Positions 1-5,391 are shown, numbered from the stretch's first letter. The stretch: DNA of 7,531 bases from Lentzea aerocolonigenes (GCF_000955955.1 NZ_JYJG01000015.1:1-7531); one strand, 5' to 3'. Made by a program: numbers and translations. Notes: generated by a model from the letters alone, not told the origin.

Positions 1-78
1 GATGGAAAAGGCTCACCACCAACTCATGATCGAAACGCCGCTGACCGCTACCAACTCGGCTGGCGTTCCGGCCCCTGA
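1..78 (+). CDS. Possible 3' end of a convergent gene (partial)
   Basis: Frame 1 is open from the window edge to a TGA at 76-78 and would encode about 25 hydrophilic residues ending in LGWRSGP. The stop lies 9 nt before the GC hairpin at 88-116, which is a sensible place for a convergent gene to end opposite typA. Against this, third codon positions in the first half of the stretch are not G/C rich. The alternative is plain intergenic sequence, or the 5' end of a gene that follows typA on the minus strand. No product can be named. Confidence 0.2.
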   Translation, partial: DGKGSPPTHDRNAADRYQLGWRSGP

Positions 79-87
79 CATGACGAA

Positions 88-116
88 GGGCGGCCGGGCT
101 TGTGGCCCGGCCGCCC
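88..116. terminator. GC-rich hairpin downstream of typA, possibly bidirectional
   Basis: A perfect 12-bp stem (88-99 with 105-116, arm GGGCGGCCGGGC) encloses a 5-nt loop. It begins 24 nt beyond the typA stop on the minus strand. The sequence that follows on that strand (TTCGTCATG) has only a weak T content, which is common for actinobacterial terminators. Because the stem is a perfect inverted repeat it could also end transcription arriving from the left on the plus strand. Confidence 0.75.
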
Positions 117-139
117 CTGTCAGACGTTCAGCGGTGGAA

Positions 140-2035
140 CTAGCCGCGCTGCTTCAGGCGCGAGCGCTCGCGGCCTCGCAGGTTGGCGTCGAGCGTCACC
201 TTGCGGACGCGGATGACCTCGGGGGCCACCTCCACGCACTCGTCGGAGGCGCAGAACTCCAGCGCCTCCTCCAGGGAGAGCTTGCGGGGGCGGGCCAGGG
301 TCTCCATCACGTCGGCCGTGGAGGAGCGCATGTTGGTGAGCTTCTTCTCGCGGGTGATGTTGACGTCGAGGTCCTCGGCGCGCGGGTTTTCGCCCACGAC
401 CATGCCCTCGTAGGCGTCGGCGCCCGGTTCCACGAAGAAGGTGCCTCGGTCGGCCAGCTGGATCATCGCGTAGGCGGTGATCGAGCCGGTGCGGTCGGCG
501 ACCAGGGAGCCGTTGTGGCGGGTGCGGATCTCGCCTGCCCACGGGGCGTAGCCCTCGGAGACGGCGTTGGCGATGCCGGTGCCTCGGGTTTCGGTGAGGA
601 ACTCGGTCCTGAAGCCGATGAGGCCCCGGGACGGGACCACGTAGTCGAGCTTGATGCGGCCCGTGCCGTGGCCCGACATGTTCTCCATGCGGCCCTTGCG
701 GTTGGCGAGGAGCTGCGTGACGGCGCCGAGGTGCTCCTCGGGGCAGTCGACGGAGAGGCGCTCGAACGGCTCGTGGATCTTGCCGTCGACCATGTGCGTG
801 ACGACCTGGGGCTTGCCCACGGTCAGCTCGAAGCCCTCGCGGCGCATCTGCTCGACCAGGATGGCCAGGGCGAGCTCGCCTCGGCCCTGGACTTCCCAGG
901 TGTCCGGGCGCTCGGTCGGCAGGACCTTCACCGAGACGTTGCCGACGAGTTCGGCGTCGAGGCGGGCCTTGAGGACGCGGGCGGTCAGCTTGGTGCCGCC
1001 GTTGCGACCGGCGAGGGGCGAGGTGTTCACGCCGACGGTCATGGAGATCGCGGGCTGGTCGACCGTGATCCTGGGGAGCGCCTCGGGGGCCTCGGCGTCG
1101 GCCAGCGTGTCACCGATCGTGATGTCGGCGATGCCGGCGATGGCGACCAGGTCACCCGCGCGGGCGAACTCGGCCGGGACTCGGTCGAGGGCCTCGGTGA
1201 TGAGGAGCTCGGTGATGCGGACCTTGACGGGCTCGCCGTCCTCGCGGCACCAGGCCACGGTCTCGCCCTTGCGCATCGTGCCCTGGTGGATGCGGCACAG
1301 CGCGATGCGGCCGAGGAAGGTCGAGGCGTCGAGGTTCGTGACGAGCGCCTGGAGCGGGCCGTCGACGTCGACGTGCGGGGCCGGGATGTGGTCGAGCAGC
1401 ACCTGGAAGAGCGTGTCCAGGTTCTCCTCGTCCGGCAGGCCGCCGTCCTCGGGCTGGGTCAGGGAGGCACGGCCGGCGCGCGCGGAGGCGTAGACGACCG
1501 GCAGGTCCAGGACGGACTCGTCGGCGCCCACCTCGGTGGCGAGGTCGAGCAGCAGGTCGTGGGCTTCCTCGACGACCTCGGAGATCCGGGCGTCGGGGCG
1601 GTCGACCTTGTTCACCAGCAGGATCACCGGCAGGCCGGCGGCCAGCGTCTTGCGCAGCACGAAGCGCGTCTGGGGCAGCGGGCCCTCGGACGCGTCGACG
1701 AGCAGGACGACGCCGTCGACCATCGACAGCGCGCGCTCGACCTCGCCACCGAAGTCGGCGTGGCCGGGGGTGTCGACGACGTTGATGATCACGTCGCCGT
1801 CCGGCGTGTGCCTGCGCACAGCCGTGTTCTTGGCGAGGATCGTGATGCCCTTCTCACGCTCGAGCTCGCCGGAGTCCATGACCCGGTCGACGAGCTCGGC
1901 ACGCGCGGAGAAGGCGCCGGACTGGCGCAGCATGGCGTCTACCAGGGTGGTCTTGCCGTGGTCGACGTGCGCGACGATCGCGACATTGCGCAGGTCAGTG
2001 CGCGTCTGAAGGGCAGGCGCGGTGGCCGTGGGCAC
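140..2035 (-). CDS. typA: Translational GTPase TypA/BipA
   Basis: This 631-residue protein is a ribosome-associated GTPase of the EF-G/LepA superfamily. In known bacteria TypA acts on the ribosome under stress and low temperature and in 50S assembly. All G motifs are visible: G1 AHVDHGKT (22-29), the GITILAKNTAV switch I segment (63-73), G3 DTPGHADF (88-95), G4 NKVD (142-145) and G5 SARAG (184-188). An EF-Tu domain-2-like barrel (about 225-318), an EF-G III-like region (about 325-400), an EF-G V-like domain (about 421-500) and the BipA-specific C-terminal domain follow, with the diagnostic KKLTNMRSS at 564-572. Length is normal for the family. The GTG start is preceded by AGGAG with 6 nt spacing, and the N-terminus MPTATAPAL fits actinobacterial homologues. 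Transcribed alone; upstream genes diverge from it. Product identity is near certain. Confidence 0.97.
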   Translation of the reverse strand: MPTATAPALQTRTDLRNVAIVAHVDHGKTTLVDAMLRQSGAFSARAELVDRVMDSGELEREKGITILAKNTAVRRHTPDGDVIINVVDTPGHADFGGEVERALSMVDGVVLLVDASEGPLPQTRFVLRKTLAAGLPVILLVNKVDRPDARISEVVEEAHDLLLDLATEVGADESVLDLPVVYASARAGRASLTQPEDGGLPDEENLDTLFQVLLDHIPAPHVDVDGPLQALVTNLDASTFLGRIALCRIHQGTMRKGETVAWCREDGEPVKVRITELLITEALDRVPAEFARAGDLVAIAGIADITIGDTLADAEAPEALPRITVDQPAISMTVGVNTSPLAGRNGGTKLTARVLKARLDAELVGNVSVKVLPTERPDTWEVQGRGELALAILVEQMRREGFELTVGKPQVVTHMVDGKIHEPFERLSVDCPEEHLGAVTQLLANRKGRMENMSGHGTGRIKLDYVVPSRGLIGFRTEFLTETRGTGIANAVSEGYAPWAGEIRTRHNGSLVADRTGSITAYAMIQLADRGTFFVEPGADAYEGMVVGENPRAEDLDVNITREKKLTNMRSSTADVMETLARPRKLSLEEALEFCASDECVEVAPEVIRVRKVTLDANLRGRERSRLKQRG

Positions 2036-2107
2036 GCAGAACTCCTAGAGCTTCGAAGGCGTTGGAGGGGCTCGCGCCGGACACTTCGATGCGCAGGGCC
2101 GTCCTTG

Positions 2108-2113
2108 ATACTA
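2108..2113 (-). promoter_or_regulatory. Candidate -10 element of typA
   Basis: On the minus strand the hexamer TAGTAT fits the TAnnnT pattern and lies 72 bp upstream of the typA start codon, implying a 5' UTR of roughly 65 nt. The -35 region is poor: TGTGGT sits at 17 bp spacing and TTGTGT at 20 bp. The assignment is tentative. Confidence 0.3.
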
Positions 2114-2149
2114 CCGGCTGCGTCGGCATTACCACACAAGAGTGCCTAG

Positions 2150-2168
2150 TGAAGTGAGCCTCACCTAC
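2150..2168. promoter_or_regulatory. DtxR/IdeR-like iron-box dyad
   Basis: The 19-mer TGAAGTGAGCCTCACCTAC matches 14 of 19 positions of the DtxR/IdeR consensus TTAGGTTAGSCTAACCTAA. Its centre is a perfect GTGAG-C-CTCAC palindrome (2154-2164). It lies 34-52 bp before the miniprotein start, where a promoter for the plus-strand pair would be expected; TACTCT at 2166-2171 is a possible -10 overlapping its right edge. Iron-dependent repression of the miniprotein and peptidase would follow if real. A chance match in the intergenic dyad is quite possible. Confidence 0.3.
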
Positions 2169-2173
2169 TCTAG

Positions 2174-2185
2174 CGACACGTGTCG
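2174..2185. promoter_or_regulatory. Perfect 12-bp palindrome, possible operator
   Basis: CGACACGTGTCG is a perfect palindrome centred on CACGTG, 16 bp before the GTG start of the miniprotein and just upstream of its GGAG ribosome binding site. A symmetric site there could bind a dimeric repressor. It has no spacer, so an RNA hairpin is less likely. The binding protein is unknown. Confidence 0.3.
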
Positions 2186-2201
2186 GAGTGGAGTGCAACC
2201 A

Positions 2202-2354
2202 GTGGGTAAAAAGCTCAAGAAGAAGTGCTGCCGGTCGAAACCCCAGTGCAAGCGCTGCCCGATTCCCTTCCTGCTCAAGGAGCGGGACAAAGCCCGGAAG
2301 AAGGCGGCGAAGAAAGCCGCGAAGGCTGCCAAGAAGGCCCTGAAGGCAGCTTGA
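2202..2354 (+). CDS. Cys- and Lys-rich miniprotein (50 aa), function unknown
   Basis: I do not recognise a named function. The 50-residue product begins MGKKLKKKCC and has four cysteines in a CC-x5-C-x2-C pattern (C9, C10, C16, C19) set among Lys and Arg, so metal or nucleic acid binding is plausible. Residues 26-50 are a Lys/Ala-rich stretch that should form a strongly basic helix, resembling the tails of histone-like actinobacterial proteins. The GTG start at 2202 has GGAG at 2190-2193, 8 nt away; the frame stays open upstream to a GTG at 2142, but that longer start would run through the dyad and palindrome. The TGA stop overlaps the TTG start of the S41 peptidase (TTGA), so the two are probably translationally coupled. 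No membrane segment or signal peptide is present. Confidence 0.72.
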   Translation: MGKKLKKKCCRSKPQCKRCPIPFLLKERDKARKKAAKKAAKAAKKALKAA

Positions 2355-3229
2355 GAAAGATCAGGATCCGGGCGTACGTCGACAAGGCGCTCGACCTCCT
2401 CCAGCGACACTCGATGGACAGCGCGAAGGCCGACTGGCCCGCAATACGTGCTGAAGCTCACCTCGCCACCGTCGGCGCGAGCACTCCGGAAGACACGTAT
2501 GACGCGATCCGTCACGTGATCGCCACGCTCGGCAACCCCCACACCCACCTGGTCACGTCCCACCGCGCGAGCACGCCGCCCGAACCCACCGTTCCAACTG
2601 GTCGGTTGATCGGAACAACCGCCTGGTTGGTCATCCCGGAGACCGACTCGCGCAACGGCGCCGCGTACGTCAGGGCCGGACTGAGCGTGGTGAACGAACT
2701 GATCGCGAGCCGACCGACCGGTTGGGTGGTCGACCTGCGCGGCAACCGCGGCGGCGACATGCACCCGATGCTCACGGTGGTCGCCCCGCTGCTCGGCGAG
2801 GGCGAGAAGGGCCGGTTCATCAGACCGAAGGGGCGGCCCCACTCGTGGGGGATCCGCCGCGGGCACGTCTACAACGGCTGGCACACCGCGTTCCGGAAGA
2901 TCAAGATCCCCGCCGCACTCGGCGCGCGGGTGGCGGTGCTCGTCGACGGCCGCACCGCGAGCTCCGGCGAGGCGGTGATGATCTCGTTCCTGGGCGGGAA
3001 GAACGTCCGCACTTTCGGCGAACCGACAGCCGGCTACGCGACCGCGAACCAGGCGTTCAAGCTGCCCGACGGCGCACGGCTCGCGATCACCACCGCGCAC
3101 ATGGCCGACCGCACCGGTCGCGTCCACGGCAACACGCCGATCGCGCCCGACACACCGGTCTCGAACTCAAGCGCCACCGGCGATCGCGTACGTGACACCG
3201 CGATCGCGTGGCTCGAACAAGGGCTCTAA
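2351..3229 (+). CDS. S41-family serine peptidase, compact, no PDZ domain
   Basis: The 292-residue product belongs to the S41 (tail-specific/tricorn-like) peptidase family. An N-terminal helical region ends in LGNPHTH (60-66), the counterpart of the GDxHT segment of the family. The core begins at GWVVDLRGNRGGDM (124-137), typical of S41, and GRTASSGEA (200-208) carries the nucleophile: S204 is favoured, since its spacing to E207 matches the Ser/Glu pair of plant D1 protease. FGEPTAGYATAN (222-233) completes the site and lacks the Lys of CtpA-type Ser-Lys enzymes. Only about 55 residues separate the two halves, so the usual PDZ domain is absent. There is no signal peptide, so the enzyme is probably cytoplasmic. 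The TTG start overlaps the miniprotein stop, with GAAGG 4 nt upstream; a later ATG at 2414 would lose the conserved N-terminal helix and has no ribosome binding site. Substrate unknown. Confidence 0.87.
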   Translation: MRKIRIRAYVDKALDLLQRHSMDSAKADWPAIRAEAHLATVGASTPEDTYDAIRHVIATLGNPHTHLVTSHRASTPPEPTVPTGRLIGTTAWLVIPETDSRNGAAYVRAGLSVVNELIASRPTGWVVDLRGNRGGDMHPMLTVVAPLLGEGEKGRFIRPKGRPHSWGIRRGHVYNGWHTAFRKIKIPAALGARVAVLVDGRTASSGEAVMISFLGGKNVRTFGEPTAGYATANQAFKLPDGARLAITTAHMADRTGRVHGNTPIAPDTPVSNSSATGDRVRDTAIAWLEQGL

Positions 3230-3528
3230 CCCTGCAGCACGGCCTCGTTCAGCTTCATCAGCTCGGGCGCCGTGCGCGTCGCCTCGAACTCGCAGATCTC
3301 GTACTTCACCAGCTTCTGCTCGGCCCACGGGTCCGTGGCGAGCAGCGCTTCGAGCTTGCCGCGGGGCATCGGCCGCGTGATGATCACGCCCCCGACCCTC
3401 GGCACCTGACGCCCTGAGGCGAGGAAGAGACCTCGCTCGTACTGCTTCTCGACCCACGCTCGGTGGTCGGGGAGGGCGTAGTCGATCTGTTCCAGTGGCG
3501 CGGAGTACTTCAGCAGCACGATGAACAT
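3226..3528 (-). CDS. YCII-related (YciI-like) protein
   Basis: The 100-residue product has the full YCII fold pattern: an MFIVLLKY first strand, the conserved His (H22 in ALPDHRAWVEK), a GLFLASGR segment (33-40) and TDPWA (65-69) with the Asp (D66) thought to pair with the His. Related folds act as dehalogenase-like or dehydratase-like enzymes or are inactive; the substrate here is unknown. The stop TAG overlaps the stop of the convergent S41 gene (CTAA, 4 bp). The ATG is preceded directly by GAAGG with no spacer, an unusual arrangement, but the MFIVLLKY start is what the family shows. Its 5' end meets the divergent trpS leader promoter. Confidence 0.87.
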   Translation of the reverse strand: MFIVLLKYSAPLEQIDYALPDHRAWVEKQYERGLFLASGRQVPRVGGVIITRPMPRGKLEALLATDPWAEQKLVKYEICEFEATRTAPELMKLNEAVLQG

Positions 3529-3550
3529 CCTTCAACGGTAGTCCTATACT
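3522..3550 (+). promoter_or_regulatory. Promoter of the trpS leader transcript
   Basis: TATACT at 3545-3550 is a 5 of 6 match to the -10 consensus. TGAACA at 3522-3527 lies 17 bp upstream and matches TTGACA at 4 of 6 positions. The expected start of transcription, about 7 nt beyond the -10, falls at or next to the ATG of the leader peptide (3558), so the transcript is probably leaderless. The -35 overlaps the start codon of the divergent YCII gene. Confidence 0.6.
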
Positions 3551-3557
3551 GCTGAAC

Positions 3558-3608
3558 ATGCGCACGATGAACTCCTTCTGGTGGGCCCCTTTCAGGCGGC
3601 CGGAGTAG
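3558..3608 (+). CDS. trpS leader peptide with tandem Trp codons
   Basis: This 16-codon reading frame encodes MRTMNSFWWAPFRRPE and ends in TAG. Two adjacent TGG codons (3579-3584) sit mid-frame, just before the segment that forms the antiterminator. Trp is normally rare, so a WW pair in a tiny frame ahead of a tryptophanyl-tRNA synthetase gene is strong evidence for a sensor of charged tRNA-Trp. No Shine-Dalgarno sequence precedes the ATG, and the -10 element ends 7 nt before it, which fits leaderless initiation. The stop codon lies just past the antiterminator arm, so a ribosome finishing the peptide would cover that arm. Confidence 0.88.
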   Translation: MRTMNSFWWAPFRRPE

Positions 3609-3636
3609 CTGTGCGCTAACGCACCCACTGGCCGCC
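3595..3636 (+). promoter_or_regulatory. Antiterminator stem of the trpS attenuator
   Basis: GGCGGCCGG (3595-3603) can pair with CUGGCCGCC (3628-3636) over 9 bp, including one G-U. This encloses a small 5-bp hairpin, GTGCG-CTAA-CGCAC (3611-3624). The right arm contains 3631-3636, which are also six bases of the terminator's left arm, so the two folds exclude each other. A ribosome stalled at the Trp codons would leave 3595-3603 free and favour this form; one at the stop codon would block it. An upstream alternative, GTGGG (3581-3585) with CCCAC (3624-3628), could compete when no ribosome is present. Confidence 0.78.
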
Positions 3637-3655
3637 CGGAACGGGCGGCTTTTTT
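3631..3655 (+). terminator. Rho-independent attenuator terminator before trpS
   Basis: GCCGCCCG (3631-3638) pairs perfectly with CGGGCGGC (3642-3649) around a GAA loop and is followed at once by six T residues (3650-3655). It is a canonical intrinsic terminator, unusually clear for such a genome, and lies 43 bp ahead of the trpS start. It can only serve as a conditional stop for transcripts from the leader promoter. Confidence 0.93.
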
Positions 3656-3672
3656 GTGCGTTTCGTCCGGGC

Positions 3673-3692
3673 GGTCCTTACCCGTTAGGACC
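3673..3692 (+). promoter_or_regulatory. Hairpin over the trpS ribosome binding site
   Basis: GGTCCT (3673-3678) and AGGACC (3687-3692) form a perfect 6-bp inverted repeat with an 8-nt loop. The right arm contains the AGGA (3687-3690) that is the Shine-Dalgarno sequence of trpS, 8 nt before its ATG. If it forms in the read-through transcript it would limit initiation. It may be a second layer of control or a chance feature. Confidence 0.42.
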
Positions 3693-3698
3693 AATGTC

Positions 3699-4622
3699 AT
3701 GATCCGTCTCTCCGCCATCACCCCGTCCGGCCAGGTCCACTTGGGCAACTACCTGGGCGCGCTGCGGACGTGGGCTCGCGAGGGCACCGCCGAGGACGTC
3801 TACTTCATCAGCGACCTGCACGCGATGACGTCGTCGCACAACCCGCAACGCCTGCGATCCATGACGCGCGAACAGCTCGCCGTGCTGATCGCGAGCGGCA
3901 TCGACCCGGAGAGCACCTGCGTGCAGAGCGACCTCATCCGCGAACTGGGGGCCCTCAACTGGGTTCTGGAGTGCACCTGCACCTACGGCGAGGCCGCGCG
4001 CATGATCCAGTTCAAGGAGAAGTCGCTCGGCCGCGGGTCCGTGCGGCTCAGCCTGCTCACCTACCCGGTGCTGATGGCGGCGGACATCCTGTTGCAGGGC
4101 ACCGCCGAGGTGCCGGTCGGCGAGGACCAGCTCCAGCACGTCGAACTGGCCCGCGCTCTCGCCCGCCGCTTCAACCACGCGTACGGCGAGGCGTTCATCG
4201 TGCCGACGGCGGTCGTGCCGAAGGTGGGCGCGCGCATCAAGGACTTGTCGGACCCAACGCGCAAGATGGACAAGTCAGCACAGAACTCCACAGGCGTCGT
4301 CTTCGTGCTCGACGACCCGGACCTGGTGCGCCGCAAGGTGCGCCGCGCCGTGTCGTCGACCGACGGCATCGCGAACCTGACCGAGATCCTCAGCTCCTGC
4401 ACCGGCAAGGAGCCCGAGGACTACACGAGCAGGTTCTCCGACCTCAAGAACGTCGTGGCCGAAGCGGTGATCGAGGAACTCCGCCCGGTCCGCGACCGCA
4501 CGCTGGAGCTCCTCGCCGACCCGGCGGAACTGGACCGCATCCGCAAGGCGGGCGCGGAAAGGGCCCGCGACCGCGCCCAGCACCGCCTGGACGCGGCCCT
4601 GCGCCTCTCCGGACTCACGTGA
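3699..4622 (+). CDS. trpS: Tryptophanyl-tRNA synthetase, attenuator-controlled
   Basis: This class Ic enzyme charges tRNA-Trp with tryptophan using ATP in the cytoplasm. The 307-residue product has the HIGH-type motif as HLGN (14-17), DLHAMT (39-44), FKEKS (105-109), LLTYPVLMAADILL (119-132) with the Asp that reads the indole NH (D129), VPVGEDQ (138-144), PKVGARI (174-180) and the KMSKS loop as KMDKS (189-193). Length is slightly below the usual 320-340. Two features differ from ordinary bacterial TrpRS: SAITPSG (5-11) replaces SGIQPSG, so the active-site Gln (Q9 in the Geobacillus enzyme) is Thr (T8), and KMSKS has Asp for Ser. The ATG at 3699 is chosen because AGGA precedes it by 8 nt and MIRLSAITPSG aligns with the family start. 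The gene is governed by the Trp attenuator. Its 3' end overlaps the convergent Nudix gene by 8 bp. The attenuator suggests an auxiliary copy rather than the housekeeping gene; that is an inference. Confidence 0.95.
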   Translation: MIRLSAITPSGQVHLGNYLGALRTWAREGTAEDVYFISDLHAMTSSHNPQRLRSMTREQLAVLIASGIDPESTCVQSDLIRELGALNWVLECTCTYGEAARMIQFKEKSLGRGSVRLSLLTYPVLMAADILLQGTAEVPVGEDQLQHVELARALARRFNHAYGEAFIVPTAVVPKVGARIKDLSDPTRKMDKSAQNSTGVVFVLDDPDLVRRKVRRAVSSTDGIANLTEILSSCTGKEPEDYTSRFSDLKNVVAEAVIEELRPVRDRTLELLADPAELDRIRKAGAERARDRAQHRLDAALRLSGLT

Positions 4623-5391
4623 GGAGCGCCTGAAGGGCCGGCACCAGCACCCGATCCGCGGGCAGCCAGTCCACCCCGGACAGCTCGTCGGCGGTGAGCC
4701 ACCGGACAGCGTTGTGCTCCAACGCTTCCGGCTCACCGCCGCCGAGCGCCGCCGCGTAGATCCGCAGGACCACGTCCTTCTTCAACGGCACGTCCGGCCC
4801 GACCTGCCCGCCGACGACGACCGTCACCCCGAGCTCCTCCTCGCACTCCCGCACGAGCGCGTCTTCCGGCTTCTCCCCGGCCTCAACCTGTCCGCCGGGC
4901 AGTTCCCACTGCCCCGCATGACTTTCCGGATACGCCCGCTGCTGAGCCAGCAACCGTCCATCCCGGACGATCGCCGCCCCGACCACCACGCGCGCCTCCC
5001 GCAGCTCGGCACACCGCTGCGCCAGCAAGGCCGACCGCTTCTGCAGCACCCGCAACGCCATCCCGCGCCCGACCGTGACGTCCGCGAACCGCCCGACCAC
5101 GCCACCGACCGTCGTCCACCCGACCCGGTCGACCACCATCGTCCCGGCACCGGTGACCACGAGATCCGTGTGCAGCTCCAAAAAATCCCCAGCCGCCGAC
5201 ACACCGGACAAGTCAGCCCGCGTGACGACCAGCTTCACCCCGAGCGGCCCGGTCAGCACATCCCCGAGGCACAACAACGGCCCAGGCACCTTCACCCCGA
5301 ACCCCGCGATCAACGCGGTGTCCAGCAGGGCACCCGCAACTACCGCAACTGGCGCGTCGACCAGCGCCGACGCTCGCAACTCTGGCACCAC
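4615..5391 (-). CDS. SRPBCC-like domain fused to a MutT/NudG-type Nudix hydrolase
   Basis: Residues about 135-258 are a MutT/NudG-type Nudix domain. The complete Nudix box G-x5-E-x7-RE-x2-EE-x-G runs from G167 to G188, with E182, E185 and E186 as metal ligands, flanked by GQWELPGG (160-167) and a later EHNAVRW (225-231). This type removes pyrophosphate from nucleoside triphosphates such as CTP, 5-methyl-dCTP or oxidised dGTP. Residues 1-130 are a separate domain: a VDAPVAVVAGALLD opening, a run of beta strands and a last helix (about 110-132). This looks like an SRPBCC/polyketide-cyclase ligand-binding fold, but the call is softer. The total of 258 residues is about twice that of plain MutT. 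The GTG start follows GGTAGG and lies 6 bp after the kinase stop, so the gene is probably the third in the two-component operon. The 3' end overlaps trpS by 8 bp. Confidence 0.87.
   Translation of the reverse strand: MVPELRASALVDAPVAVVAGALLDTALIAGFGVKVPGPLLCLGDVLTGPLGVKLVVTRADLSGVSAAGDFLELHTDLVVTGAGTMVVDRVGWTTVGGVVGRFADVTVGRGMALRVLQKRSALLAQRCAELREARVVVGAAIVRDGRLLAQQRAYPESHAGQWELPGGQVEAGEKPEDALVRECEEELGVTVVVGGQVGPDVPLKKDVVLRIYAAALGGGEPEALEHNAVRWLTADELSGVDWLPADRVLVPALQALLT

Noticed and set aside
2..2149. A 715-codon plus-strand open frame opposite typA.
   Set aside because: It is the antisense shadow of a clearly conserved typA gene; its Gly/Asp/Val/Ala/Arg-rich low-complexity product matches no family, and long antisense frames are expected at this GC content.
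2142..2201. A longer start (GTG at 2142) for the Cys-rich miniprotein.
   Set aside because: It would place the dyad and palindrome inside the coding region and lacks a ribosome binding site; GTG at 2202 has GGAG at good spacing and begins a natural-looking MGKKLKKK sequence.
2225..2350. A longer S41 frame starting at 2225.
   Set aside because: Its first 42 residues are the miniprotein gene read in another frame and have no resemblance to S41 proteins; the TTG at 2351 overlaps the stop in a typical coupled arrangement.
2290..2360. Programmed -1 frameshift joining miniprotein and peptidase.
   Set aside because: The region is Lys-codon rich but holds no X-XXY-YYZ slippery heptamer in frame, and stop/start coupling explains the arrangement.
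3654..3698. An upstream in-frame GTG start for trpS that would add 15 residues.
   Set aside because: It lies at the T-run of the attenuator terminator, has no ribosome binding site, and the added residues have no counterpart in the family. The ATG at 3699 has AGGA 8 nt upstream.
3694..3702. A two-codon minimal frame ATG-TCA-TGA overlapping the trpS start.
   Set aside because: The ATG is only 3 nt from the AGGA sequence and the pattern can easily arise by chance; it adds nothing needed to explain the attenuator.
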